A stretch of DNA of 64,000 nt from Chersky-267 sp963744115 (GCA_963744115.1 CAVUSI010000001.1:310001-374000), one strand, 5' to 3'; shown: positions 36,233 to 44,411, counted from the first letter of the stretch. Notes: generated from the sequence alone by a model not told the origin. A program made the numbers and translations.

Positions 36233-37159
36233 ATGGAACTCATGCCGATCCTCATTGCCGGTATCGCGGCCGCGGCCATCCTGCTGATCTTCTTCGGGCT
36301 CGTCGGAGGTCGCTCGGTCGACCCCGTCCAGGCCCGACTGACCCAGCTCGGGACGATGCAGGCCAAGAACCTCGAGGAGCTCGAGCTCCAGCAGCCGTTC
36401 ATCGAGCGGACCCTGCGCCCGCTCGCCTCCCGGATGTCGGGCACGGTCGGCCGGGTGACCAGTCAGTCGTTCGGCGACCGGACCCAGAAGCGACTCGCCC
36501 TGGCCGGCAACCCCGGCGACCTCGGGGTCACCGAGTGGCTCGGCATCAAGGGCATCTTCACGATCATCTTCTCGATCCTGTTCTTCCTGCTGTTCCTGGC
36601 GATCCTGAACATGGGGCTCATCGGGGCGGTGCTCGGCGCCGTCGTCGGTGGCCTGATCGGCTACGTCGCGCCGGAGTTCTGGCTCGGACGCCGGATCAAG
36701 GCCCGCCAGAAGGCGATCCTGATCATGATCCCGGACACCCTGGACCTCCTGACGATCTCCGTCCGGGCCGGCCTCGGCTTCGATGCCGCCCTGGCCAAGG
36801 TCGTCGAGAAGCTCAAGGGTCCGCTGTCGGATGAGTTCCGCCGGGCGCTCGCCGAGGTTCGCGTGGGCAAGTCGCGACGCGAAGCGCTGCGCGACATGAT
36901 CCCCCGGACCGAGGTCGCGCCGCTGACCAACTTCATCGGCGCGATCATCCAGGCCGAACAGCTCGGTGTGTCGATCTCGAAGGTCCTCCAGGTCCAGTCG
37001 GAGCAGCTCCGGATCGAACGCCGGCAGCGCGCCGAGGAGATGGCCGCGAAGGCGCCGATCAAGATGCTGTTCCCGCTCGTCGGGTGCATCTTCCCGTCGC
37101 TGTTCATCGTCATCCTCGGGCCGGCCATCATCCTGATCGTCAAGAACCTCAAGACCTAG
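36233..37159 (+). CDS. tadC: TadC-type inner-membrane platform protein
   Basis: A 308-residue T2SSF-domain protein. Helix 1 is at residues 6-25, two helices lie at about 105-140, followed by WLGRRIKARQKAIL. The conserved IPDTLDLLTISVRAGLGFDAALAKVVEK is the platform motif shared with TadB, and a final helix ends the protein. It completes the assembly core cpaF-tadB-tadC. No TadD/E/F/G, prepilin peptidase or secretin gene follows; the DUF192 gene is next. Confidence 0.92.
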   Translation: MELMPILIAGIAAAAILLIFFGLVGGRSVDPVQARLTQLGTMQAKNLEELELQQPFIERTLRPLASRMSGTVGRVTSQSFGDRTQKRLALAGNPGDLGVTEWLGIKGIFTIIFSILFFLLFLAILNMGLIGAVLGAVVGGLIGYVAPEFWLGRRIKARQKAILIMIPDTLDLLTISVRAGLGFDAALAKVVEKLKGPLSDEFRRALAEVRVGKSRREALRDMIPRTEVAPLTNFIGAIIQAEQLGVSISKVLQVQSEQLRIERRQRAEEMAAKAPIKMLFPLVGCIFPSLFIVILGPAIILIVKNLKT

Positions 37160-37203
37160 GTCGCCGCGCGGTCTCGACCCGCGGCGCCTGGATCGCTCGT
37201 CGG

Positions 37204-37593
37204 ATGGTCATGCTCCGGGCGACCAACCTGACCCGCGAACGCGTCCTGGCCGGCTCGCTCGAGTCGGCCAATTCGCTCTGGGCGAAGTTCCGCGGCCTGA
37301 TGGGCCGGGCCACCCTGCCCGACGACGCCGGGCTGTGGCTGCCGGGCAGCAACGGCATCCACATGATGTTCATGAATTTCGCGATCGACTGCGTCTTCGT
37401 CGGGAACCCGTCGGGTGCCGACGGCGCGCGCGAGGTGGTCTCGGTCCATCGGGCCGTGCCGGCCTGGCGCGGCGTCGTCTGGTACGTCCGCGGCGCGCAC
37501 GGCACGCTCGAGCTCCCCGTCGGCACGATCGATCGAACGGGCACGGCCGTCGGCGACCGGATCCTGATCGGTCCGGCGGACGGACCCGCCTGA
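37204..37593 (+). CDS. DUF192 family protein
   Basis: A 129-residue protein. It contains the DUF192 core: SLWAKFRGLMGR at about 25-36, LWLPGSNGIHMMFMNFAIDCVFV with the invariant His-x-Met-x-Met-x-Phe-like stretch, then GAHGTLELPVGTID near the end. DUF192 proteins are small beta-barrels of unknown function often found near pilus and secretion genes. There is no signal peptide. The gene begins 44 bp after tadC, so it probably belongs to the Tad transcript. Confidence 0.85.
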   Translation: MVMLRATNLTRERVLAGSLESANSLWAKFRGLMGRATLPDDAGLWLPGSNGIHMMFMNFAIDCVFVGNPSGADGAREVVSVHRAVPAWRGVVWYVRGAHGTLELPVGTIDRTGTAVGDRILIGPADGPA

Positions 37594-37997
37594 CCGGGGG
37601 CGCTGCGGGGGCGGCGGGGCATTGGGGGGCGTGCCCAGGGCGGAGTGCCGGGGACGGCGTGCCCGCGTCGCACCGCTCCGGGCGGTGGTAGGCCGCCCGA
37701 CTGGCCGGGCAGCCGCGCGATGCCGCCCCGGGCGGTGCTAGGCCGCCTGACTGGCCGCGCGGCCGCGTCACACCGCTCGCGGCGGTCGTAGGCCGCACGA
37801 CTGGCCGGGCAGCCGCGTCGCACCGCTCCCGGCGGTCGTAGGCCGCCCGACTGGCCGGACAGCCGCGCGATGCCGCCCCGGGCGGTGGTAGGCCGCCCGA
37901 CTGGCCGGGCAGCCGCGTCGCACCGCTCCGGGCGGTCCTACCGGACTCGGAGGACCTTGCAGCGGTCCTCCAACGGGGTCCAGAAGCGGAGCCACGT
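37594..37997. other. Non-coding region holding a 50-bp minisatellite
   Basis: About 400 bases between DUF192 and the end of the XRE/nuclease-like gene. Most of it is the tandem repeat described separately. I see no credible gene here; open frames in it are by-products of the repeat, whose 50-bp period does not keep a frame. Confidence 0.7.
37664..37938. repeat. 50-bp tandem repeat, five to six copies
   Basis: The landmark TAGGCCGC recurs at 37689, 37739, 37789, 37839 and 37889, exactly 50 bases apart, and a sixth partial copy ends near 37938. The unit contains GGCCGCCCGACTGGCCGGGC and CACCGCTCCGGGCGG, which can fold into short GC hairpins. Copies differ by a few substitutions only, with no indels. 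There are no unique spacers, so it is not CRISPR. Confidence 0.9.
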
Positions 37998-38732
37998 TCA
38001 GGGGTCGCGGGCAGGAGGTCGTCGCACGCGACGACGGCAGGAGGGATCGCGCCTTGCGCCGCCCTCGGCGGTACCCGATAGGAACCAGAGTCCCCGTAGC
38101 GGACCGCGAGGTTCCTGGATCCAACCTCGACAGCGGCGGCCTCGCTCGGGCAGAGCGGCTTCGAAGATCGATCCGTGGGCGCTCGCGACCGAGCGGGCGA
38201 ACCCAGACTCGCGGACGACGACGATCCTGCCGATCGCCTCAGGCCGCCATCCACGCTCGATCCTGAGCAGGCCCGGAGCGAGCCGGACCTTGCGGTCGAG
38301 AGTCGACAGGAGATCCTGGAGGTCGACCAACCGTGACTTGACCTCGACCACGAGGAGCGAACGGCGGGCCGCATGCCAGCCCACGATGTCGATGGACCCC
38401 CGCTCGCCGAAATGGTTGAACGACCACTCGACGAGCACCTCCCAACCGGACCGATGCAGGATCCCGACGAGCTGCTCGACGATCGCTGCATGGTCCCGAT
38501 CGCGGAGCCTCGCCAGGTCCGCACCGCGCCATCGAACGTCGATGACGAGTTCCGCTCCCAGAGCTCGGACGACCGACCGGATGGTGGAGACGTCCATCGA
38601 CCCGAACCTGCCAAGCTCGATGTCGGAGACCGTCGACTGCGAGACACCCGCGCCGGCGGCGAGGTCGACCTGGCGACTCCGGAGCTCGCGCCGGATCAGC
38701 CGGACCGTGTCGCCCACTCGTCGATCATCCAC
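37998..38732 (-). CDS. XRE-family HTH protein with PD-(D/E)XK-like C-terminal domain
   Basis: About 244 residues from the GTG at 38732; an ATG at 38804 would add 24. Residues 4-62 form an XRE/Cro-type HTH (VRLIRRELRSRQVDLAAGAG, then VSQSTVSDIELGRFG). Residues 83-160 hold VLVEWSFNHFGERGSIDIVGW and SLLVVEVKS. The Asp115 ... Glu130-x-Lys132 spacing is that of a PD-(D/E)XK nuclease fold, with Glu102 as a possible extra ligand. The protein could cut DNA, or the fold may only bind. Actinobacterial and Chloroflexi regulators of similar plan are common but poorly understood. The gene is divergent from comF, with three 36-bp repeats between. Confidence 0.75.
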   Translation of the reverse strand: MDDRRVGDTVRLIRRELRSRQVDLAAGAGVSQSTVSDIELGRFGSMDVSTIRSVVRALGAELVIDVRWRGADLARLRDRDHAAIVEQLVGILHRSGWEVLVEWSFNHFGERGSIDIVGWHAARRSLLVVEVKSRLVDLQDLLSTLDRKVRLAPGLLRIERGWRPEAIGRIVVVRESGFARSVASAHGSIFEAALPERGRRCRGWIQEPRGPLRGLWFLSGTAEGGARRDPSCRRRVRRPPARDP

Positions 38733-38806
38733 GGCGGCCAGGGTAGCCGTAGGGACTTCGCTGCCGCTCACGCCGTCCGCGCCCGACGAAGAGACCCAGG
38801 GCATCG

Positions 38807-38909
38807 ACCGATACCGGACGATCGAGAGCCGACCGGGCGCCGTCCGATAACGGACGATCGAGAGCCGGCCGGGCGCCGTCCGATAACGGACGATCGAGAG
38901 CCGGCCGGG
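38807..38909. repeat. Three 36-bp direct repeats between the XRE gene and comF
   Basis: Copies start at 38807, 38843 and 38879 (anchor GGACGATCGAGAGCC exactly 36 bases apart). Copies 2 and 3 contain the palindrome TCCG-ATAA-CGGA, and all contain CGATCG. They lie upstream of both divergent genes and the last copy touches the comF ribosome-binding region. They look like operator sites, probably for the XRE protein; this is inference. Confidence 0.75.
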
Positions 38910-38920
38910 AAGATGTCCCC

Positions 38921-39625
38921 GTGAAGACGATCGCCGGACGACTCCTGGACCTGGCGTTGCCGCCGCGCTGCGCGGGATGTGGACGCGAGGGCGCGGCCAT
39001 CTGCGGAGGATGCCGACCCGCCCTCGAGGTCCGCTGGGATCGGCCGGCCGGGGCTCCGATCGGGCTGCCCGTCGAGCTCCCGGCACCGTTGGTCCAGCTC
39101 GAGTGGGCCGCGCCGTTCACCGGCACCGTCCGAGCCGCGCTCCATGCCCTGAAGTACGCCGGCGAGCGACGGATGGCCGAGCCTCTCGGCCTGGCGGCCG
39201 CCGAGCGATGGCGCCGGGCCGGCGCGGGTGGCGACCTGATCGTGCCGGTCCCCGTCCACGCGGAGCGCGCGCGCCTCCGTGGCTACGACCAAGCGACGCT
39301 CCTGGCCGACGTCATCGGACGCCGACTCGATCTGCCCGTCGCGCGGCTGATCGAGCGTCAGCGGCAGACCGTCGCCCAGTTCGAGCTCGACCGGGCGGAC
39401 CGGGGCGCGAACGTGGCCGGGGCATTCCGACTCGACCCGCGCTTGGACCCTGGCTTCGCCCGACGGCGAGGCTCGCGCTCGCGACCGAGCCCGATCGACG
39501 GTCGCTGGGTGATCCTGGTCGACGACGTGACCACGACGGGCGCGACGCTGGCCGCGTGCGGCGCGGTCCTGATGGAAGCCGGCGCCATCGCCGTGTCGGG
39601 TCTGACCATCGCTCGGGAACGGTAG
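38921..39625 (+). CDS. comF: ComF family protein (phosphoribosyltransferase-like)
   Basis: A 234-residue protein. The N-terminal zinc finger has C17-x2-C20 and C28-x2-C31. The body has LHALKYAGERRMAEPLG, typical for ComF, VPVPVHAERARLRGYDQA, and the PRPP-binding loop DDVTTTGAT at 201-209. ComF/GntX proteins take part in uptake and handling of transforming DNA in naturally competent bacteria. The start is GTG at 38921, eleven bases after the last 36-bp repeat. No other competence gene is in the window, though Tad pili can help DNA uptake in some species. Confidence 0.92.
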   Translation: MKTIAGRLLDLALPPRCAGCGREGAAICGGCRPALEVRWDRPAGAPIGLPVELPAPLVQLEWAAPFTGTVRAALHALKYAGERRMAEPLGLAAAERWRRAGAGGDLIVPVPVHAERARLRGYDQATLLADVIGRRLDLPVARLIERQRQTVAQFELDRADRGANVAGAFRLDPRLDPGFARRRGSRSRPSPIDGRWVILVDDVTTTGATLAACGAVLMEAGAIAVSGLTIARER

Positions 39626-39642
39626 ATCCGAGACCTCGGGCC

Positions 39643-39648
39643 TATACT
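39643..39648 (+). promoter_or_regulatory. -10 box TATACT upstream of hpf
   Basis: TATACT lies 17 bases after the comF stop and about 90 bases before the hpf start. No good -35 is visible. The ten bases CCTATACTCG are the same as before the histidine kinase at 26749. hpf therefore has its own promoter and need not depend on comF. Confidence 0.5.
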
Positions 39649-39739
39649 CGATGGACGTCGAGCTCACCCATCGGGGCGCGCCTCCGGGCATCACCATCAC
39701 GGCGACGCCAGCGCGCCAGGCGCTTCGGGGAGGCCTTCC

Positions 39740-40354
39740 GTGCGGACGATCGTCAAGGGCAAGAACTTCGAGGTTCCCGAGTCGGTCCGGCGCTACGCCG
39801 AACGCAGACTGGCCAGACTCCAGCGGATCCTCGACGACCGGAGCGACGCGCTGGTCGAACTGTCGGTCGAGCAACATCGCTCGCAGGAGGTCTCGCGGAT
39901 CGTCGAGGTGACCCTGCTCCTCGACGGCCGGACGCTGCGCAGCCGGGCGGCCGCGAGCACGCATGAAGCGGCCATCGACCTCGTCGTCGACAAGGTCGAG
40001 CGACAGGCCGTCGACCATCGCGAGAAGCCCCGGGTCCGGTCGCGGCCGATCGAGGAGAAGCAGCTCCTCAGCAAGCTGGCCGATGGGACGGCGGAACCCG
40101 GCCATCCCCGGCGGATCGTCAAGACGAAACGGTTCGGGATCGAGCCGATGTTCGAGGAGGACGCGATCGCCGAGATGGAGGAGCTCGGCCATAGCTTCTT
40201 CGTGTTCGTCAACGCCGAGAACGAGCAGATCGCCGTCCTCTATCGACGAGATGACGGGGACTTCGGGCTGATCGAACCGGTGGTCCCGGGCGGCTACGGC
40301 CCGGGAGCCGTGACCAGGCGGTCGACCAGCTCGCCCGCGCGCCGGGCCGGCTGA
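39740..40354 (+). CDS. hpf: Ribosome hibernation promoting factor, long form
   Basis: A 204-residue protein. The N-terminal S30AE domain (1-105) begins MRTIVKGKNFEVPESVRRYAE in the usual way. The C-terminal domain (about 130-185) has RIVKTKRFGIEPMFEEDAIAEMEELGHSFFVFVNAENEQIAVLYRRDDGDFGLIEP, the dimerising part of long HPF that pairs 70S ribosomes into 100S particles in resting cells. A 20-residue Gly/Arg/Ser tail follows. GTG at 39740 has GGGGAGG six bases upstream. Basic residues expected for binding the 30S mRNA channel are present. Confidence 0.95.
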   Translation: MRTIVKGKNFEVPESVRRYAERRLARLQRILDDRSDALVELSVEQHRSQEVSRIVEVTLLLDGRTLRSRAAASTHEAAIDLVVDKVERQAVDHREKPRVRSRPIEEKQLLSKLADGTAEPGHPRRIVKTKRFGIEPMFEEDAIAEMEELGHSFFVFVNAENEQIAVLYRRDDGDFGLIEPVVPGGYGPGAVTRRSTSSPARRAG

Positions 40355-40380
40355 CCCGTCGCGTCGGTCGGGCGCGGCGC

Positions 40381-40758
40381 TCAGTCGCCCGCGGCACGCC
40401 CCCCGGCCGACGCGGCTTCGGACCCGATCGAGCCGTCGCCGGCTGCCATCGCGCCACCGCCCGGCGCCGACACGCCCGGCGCCGACACGGCCGGCGCCAC
40501 GCGGCGATACTCACCCGCCGCCCGGGTCAGCAGTCCGTCCTCGACCATGTACCGCCTGAGCGCAGCGACGTCCGGGTGGAAGAGCGCGAGTCGCTGGTTG
40601 ACCTCGCCCTCCGGGTAGGCCCGGTCCTCCGGGAAGCAACGATCCACGAGGTAGCGGATCACCACCAGGCGCTTCTTGTGCCGGGCCGGGATCGATACCA
40701 GCCGGTCATCCTTCACGAACGCGAAGATGACCTGCTCCTCGAACGAGTAGCGCGTCAT
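40381..40758 (-). CDS. DUF2087 domain protein
   Basis: A 125-residue protein. Residues 15-85 carry the DUF2087 pattern: LVSIPARHKKRLVVIRYLVDRCF, then YPEGEVNQRLALFHPDVAALRRYMVEDGLLTR, and EYRRV. In other proteins this domain is often attached to an ArsR-type HTH and is thought to bind DNA or regulate; here it stands alone with a Gly/Ala/Ser-rich tail of 35 residues. The ATG is preceded at 6 bases by TAGCGT on the minus strand, a possible leaderless promoter. It is divergent from nfo across 42 bases. Confidence 0.85.
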   Translation of the reverse strand: MTRYSFEEQVIFAFVKDDRLVSIPARHKKRLVVIRYLVDRCFPEDRAYPEGEVNQRLALFHPDVAALRRYMVEDGLLTRAAGEYRRVAPAVSAPGVSAPGGGAMAAGDGSIGSEAASAGGRAAGD

Positions 40759-40800
40759 CCCGGGACGCTACCACGACCGCTCGGGCCGTACGATGACGAG

Positions 40801-41811
40801 ATGCTGCCCGACGGCCGACGCATCGGCGCCCACCTGCCGCTCGGCCAGGGGATGGTGCGCGCCGTCGAGCGCGCCCACTCCATCGGGTTGGACACGCTCC
40901 AGATCTTCAGCGACAACCCCACGGCCTGGCGTCGTCGCGCCGAACCGCCCAAGGAGCTGCCGGCGTTCCGCGCGCGACTCGATGAGCTCGGGATGGGGCC
41001 GATCGCGATCCACGGGGCTTACCTGATCAACCTGGCGGGCTCCGACCCGACCCTCGTCGAGCGCTCCGGGGCGATGCTCGTGACCGAGCTGCGTGTCGCC
41101 CCCGCCTTCGGGGCGCGCTTCGTCAACGTTCATATCGGGTCACATCGTGGGTCGGATCGGGCGACCGGCACCGCTCGCCTGGCGGGCGAGGTCGCCTCGG
41201 TGCTGGCCGATGTCGACGACGGTCCGGACGCGGCGCGCCTCGTCCTCGAGAACTCCGCCGGCAGCGGCGACGGGCTCGGCTCCAGCCTCGAGGAGATCGC
41301 CGGGGTCGTCGACGCGCTGGCCGAGCGAGGCGTGCCGGCTGCTCGGGTGGGCATCTGCCTCGACACCGCCCACCTGTGGGGAGCCGGGTACGCCATCTCC
41401 GATCCGGCGGAGGTGGACCGGGTCGTCGTCGAGTTCGACCGGCTGATCGGCCTCGATCGGCTGGCGATGATCCACTTCAACGACTCGCGCGCCGCCCTCG
41501 GCTCGAACGCGGATCGCCACGAGCATGTCGGCGCCGGCGCGATCGGGGCCGCGGGGATGCGTGCGGTCCTCACCCATCCGGGACTGTCCCACGCGACCTA
41601 CTACCTCGAGACCCCCGGCATGGACGAGGGCTACGACGCGATCAACGCCGCGCGCGTCCTCGACCTCGCGGCGGGTCGCCCCCTGGCCGATCTACCCGCC
41701 GAGGCCAGGGCGGTCAAGGGCAGCCGTTCCCGGACCCACCCCGCTCCCGACCCGGACACCACCGACGAGCCGGCGACCGACTCGCGCGGACGGCCACGGA
41801 AACCGCGATGA
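40801..41811 (+). CDS. nfo: Endonuclease IV (AP endonuclease)
   Basis: A 336-residue TIM-barrel enzyme that cuts at abasic sites in base-excision repair. All nine zinc ligands known from Escherichia coli Nfo can be placed: H71, H111, E150, D188, H191, H225, D238, H240 and E270. A charged tail of about 40 residues is extra. ATG at 40801 stands 6 bases after TACGAT and would be leaderless; longer in-frame starts to the left run through the divergent DUF2087 gene and are unlikely. Its stop overlaps the start of a GT39-like gene (ATGA), an unexpected partner. Confidence 0.95.
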   Translation: MLPDGRRIGAHLPLGQGMVRAVERAHSIGLDTLQIFSDNPTAWRRRAEPPKELPAFRARLDELGMGPIAIHGAYLINLAGSDPTLVERSGAMLVTELRVAPAFGARFVNVHIGSHRGSDRATGTARLAGEVASVLADVDDGPDAARLVLENSAGSGDGLGSSLEEIAGVVDALAERGVPAARVGICLDTAHLWGAGYAISDPAEVDRVVVEFDRLIGLDRLAMIHFNDSRAALGSNADRHEHVGAGAIGAAGMRAVLTHPGLSHATYYLETPGMDEGYDAINAARVLDLAAGRPLADLPAEARAVKGSRSRTHPAPDPDTTDEPATDSRGRPRKPR

Positions 41812-43532
41812 GCGGGTCGACGAAGCCGACGACCACCGACGACGCGGGCCTGCGGCCGCCGATCGATCGGCGCGAGCTCGTCGGCCTGGGAGCCATCCTG
41901 GCGCTCGCGGCGATCCTCCGCTTCTGGGCGCTGGAGGGCCGCGGGACCTGGGACGCGGACCAGGGCCACGACATGCTCGTCCTGCTGCGCCTGGTCCGCG
42001 ATGGGACGCTGCCCCTCCTCGGACCGCCGACCTCGATCGGGGCATTCCATCACGGCGCGCTGTACTACTACCTGCTCGCGCCCGCTGCCTTCCTGTCCGG
42101 CGCGAACCCGACGATCGTGGTGGCGGAGATCGCCCTTCTGGGTGTCGCCGCGGTCGCGGTCACCTGGTTCCTGGCTCGATCGATCGCCGGTCCCGTGGCG
42201 GGTCTGCTCGCCGCGCTCGTCATGGCGGTCTCGGCCAGCGCGATCGACGAATCGACCTTCATCTGGAACCCGAACCTCATCGCCCTGTCGAGCTCGGTCG
42301 CCCTGGCCGCGGCGTGGCGGGCACGGACGACCGGACGGCCGGGCTGGTGGCTCCTTGCCGCGTTCGGGGTCCTCGTCACGATGCAGTGCCACGTGCTCGG
42401 GATCGCCCTGTTCCCGCCGGTCCTTTACCTGTGGTTCGTCACTCGCCGGGCAACCCCTGCCGGAACCGAGCGCCGGCGTTTCGACCGCTACGCCCTGGGC
42501 GGCCTGGCGATCATCCTCGTCGGCTACGTGCCCCTGCTCACCTACGAGCTCGGGCACGACTTCGCGGAGAGCCGTGCGGCGCTCGCCTTCATCGCCTCGG
42601 GCGGGACCGGCGTGTCCATCTCGCTGCCGCTTCGCCTCGTCTTCGTCGGGTTGCGGATCCTCGCCTGGCCGTTGACGGGGTTGCTCGTGGACGGGCTGGT
42701 CATCGGTGTCGTGGCCAGCGTCGCCGTCGCCTCGGGACTGGCCTGGAGGACGCGCGCGACCGACGCCCAGGAGCGGGCCGCGGCGCGCTGGTTCGCCCTG
42801 ATCCTGCTGTTCGGCTGGGTGGTCCTGACCTTCGGCGCGAGCGGCCTGTCGACGGTCACGCCGCTCCCCGTGGACCACTACCACGCGTTCCTCGACCCGG
42901 TCGTCTTCGTCGCCCTGGGCCTCGGGGCCGCGGCCGTCTGGCGGGGCGGAGCGGCGGGGTCCCCGCGATCCGCGGCGGCCCGTTCCGCGGGATCCGCGGG
43001 GGCCAAGGGGGCCGCCCGTTCCGCGGGGTCCGTCGCACCAGGCACGGCGGGCCCGACGACGATGACCGTCGCCGGCACGGTGTCGCGGATCGTCCTGGTC
43101 GTCGCCCTCGGGATCCTCATCGCCTGGAACGTCAGCATCTGGCCGCCGACCGTCGCCACGGACGGAGGCTGGCCCGCGGCGAGGTCCACCGGCGAGCGGA
43201 TCCAGGCCATCACCGGCGACCGACCGATCCAGCTTGTCGGCCTGCCGGACTTCAAGTCGACCGAGGCCGTCGGGTTCCCCCTCGAACGCTCCGGCCTGTC
43301 CGTGGCCGAGGACATCCCGCCGACCACGACGGGCGAACCGCCCCCGATGGAGCCCGATCCGAACGCGGCCGTGGTCGTCGTGTGCGACAGCCTGTTCGTC
43401 GTCGGTTGCGGCGGTCAGGCCGAGGACGTCGCCGTGGCCGGACCCGGCGCATGGCCCGTCACGCTCCGGCTCGTCGATCGCTGGCTCGCCGCACCGGGCC
43501 GGACGGTGTCGGTCTACCTGCCGGGGACATAA
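41808..43532 (+). CDS. GT39/ArnT-like polytopic glycosyltransferase
   Basis: A 574-residue membrane protein. After helix 1, ALEGRGTWDADQGHDMLVLLRL gives the acidic GT-C loop, and GAFHHGALYYYLLAPAAFL gives the second conserved loop. ESTFIWNPNLIALSSSVALA and QCHVLGIALFPPVLY follow. An Ala/Gly/Ser-rich low-complexity segment near residue 380-415 separates the penultimate helix from the last. The C-terminal 110 residues are soluble and contain C525 and C533 (VCDSLFVVGCGG), a possible disulfide. It is translationally coupled to nfo by ATGA and ends just before a strong hairpin. Confidence 0.75.
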   Translation: MSGSTKPTTTDDAGLRPPIDRRELVGLGAILALAAILRFWALEGRGTWDADQGHDMLVLLRLVRDGTLPLLGPPTSIGAFHHGALYYYLLAPAAFLSGANPTIVVAEIALLGVAAVAVTWFLARSIAGPVAGLLAALVMAVSASAIDESTFIWNPNLIALSSSVALAAAWRARTTGRPGWWLLAAFGVLVTMQCHVLGIALFPPVLYLWFVTRRATPAGTERRRFDRYALGGLAIILVGYVPLLTYELGHDFAESRAALAFIASGGTGVSISLPLRLVFVGLRILAWPLTGLLVDGLVIGVVASVAVASGLAWRTRATDAQERAAARWFALILLFGWVVLTFGASGLSTVTPLPVDHYHAFLDPVVFVALGLGAAAVWRGGAAGSPRSAAARSAGSAGAKGAARSAGSVAPGTAGPTTMTVAGTVSRIVLVVALGILIAWNVSIWPPTVATDGGWPAARSTGERIQAITGDRPIQLVGLPDFKSTEAVGFPLERSGLSVAEDIPPTTTGEPPPMEPDPNAAVVVVCDSLFVVGCGGQAEDVAVAGPGAWPVTLRLVDRWLAAPGRTVSVYLPGT

Positions 43533-43565
43533 GCGAACGCCGGCCCCCCAGAGGCCGGCGTTCGC
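43533..43565. terminator. Strong hairpin between convergent genes
   Basis: A perfect 13-bp stem (GCGAACGCCGGCC with GGCCGGCGTTCGC) around a 7-base loop begins right after the GT39-like stop and lies 52 bases before the end of the convergent XRE gene. There is no T-tract on the plus strand. It probably ends transcription from both sides. Confidence 0.7.
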
Positions 43566-43617
43566 ATCCCCGAGACCCGGACGTGGAGGGAGGGATCCGG
43601 GCCGATGGAGGCGGTGG

Positions 43618-44163
43618 TCAGTAGCGGCTCGTCGGACGGCCCGACGGGGGCCGGTTCACGGGCCGGACCGTCCCGAGACGGGTCGGACCGTTGACGGTGG
43701 TCGTGGCCGTCGCGGTACCGCCGCCGACGGGGGTCGGTGCAGCCCCCCCACCGCGGAGATACGCGGACGGCATCGGGCGGGCGGGCTCGACGCCGGGCCC
43801 GTAGGTCCGGCCGAGCCGGCGCATCCGCACGGCGAGGTAGTACTCCATGATCTGGCGGACCTGCGGCTCGCCGAGCACGTCGTCGGAGCGAAGCGCGTAT
43901 TCGACGCGGGCGGTCGGGTTGGAGGAACCGGACGACATCAGACCCAGGTACTGGGGGGTGTCGGCGTCGTCGCGCAGCTCACGAAGGCCACGGGCCAGCT
44001 TGGTCGCGGTCCCGAGCGAAGGCATCCGGTCGCCGCGGATCAGGCGCGAGATCGTCGAGTGATCGACGCCTGACTGCTGGGCGAGTTGGCGCTGCGACAT
44101 CTTCTTGGCCTTGAGCTGGGCTCGAAGCCATTCGTTGAACGCTCGGCCGTTCTGGGTCGTCAT
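43618..44163 (-). CDS. XRE-family transcriptional regulator with low-complexity tail
   Basis: A 181-residue protein. Residues 8-62 are an XRE HTH: FNEWLRAQLKAKKMSQRQLAQQSGVDHSTISRLIRGDR. A middle region of about 60 residues (VEYALRSDDVLGEPQVRQIMEYYLAVRMRRLG) looks helical and may dimerise. The last 55 residues are Pro/Gly/Thr-rich with no fold. I chose the ATG at 44163, which starts just before the HTH; an upstream in-frame start would add 19 residues of no clear value. Targets are unknown; a 248-bp gap separates it from the flippase-like gene. Confidence 0.85.
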   Translation of the reverse strand: MTTQNGRAFNEWLRAQLKAKKMSQRQLAQQSGVDHSTISRLIRGDRMPSLGTATKLARGLRELRDDADTPQYLGLMSSGSSNPTARVEYALRSDDVLGEPQVRQIMEYYLAVRMRRLGRTYGPGVEPARPMPSAYLRGGGAAPTPVGGGTATATTTVNGPTRLGTVRPVNRPPSGRPTSRY

Positions 44164-44411
44164 CGGCTGCTTGGTTGCTCCGTTGGCGAGGGCCGGGGCG
44201 TCCCCGGGGTCACGTCGCAACTATCGGCCGAGGGGTGGTGCCTCCCCATCACCCGTTGGTACCGGTCGGGCGGCGACCACCGGAGCGCGGCAGGGACGGG
44301 TGGGGTGCGGTCGGTGACGGTCCGGTGGACCGGCCGAGGCATCGATCAGCGGGACGGTGGTGCGCGAACGCACCCGGCTGGTGCGTCGGATGACACGCAC
44401 GATCGGGAGGC

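Noticed and set aside
37664..37938. Possible CRISPR array
   Set aside because: The 50-bp units are contiguous with no unique spacers and no cas genes lie nearby.
39651..39911. Short frame starting just after TATACT upstream of hpf
   Set aside because: It runs into hpf in another frame, has no conserved feature and hpf has its own ribosome site.
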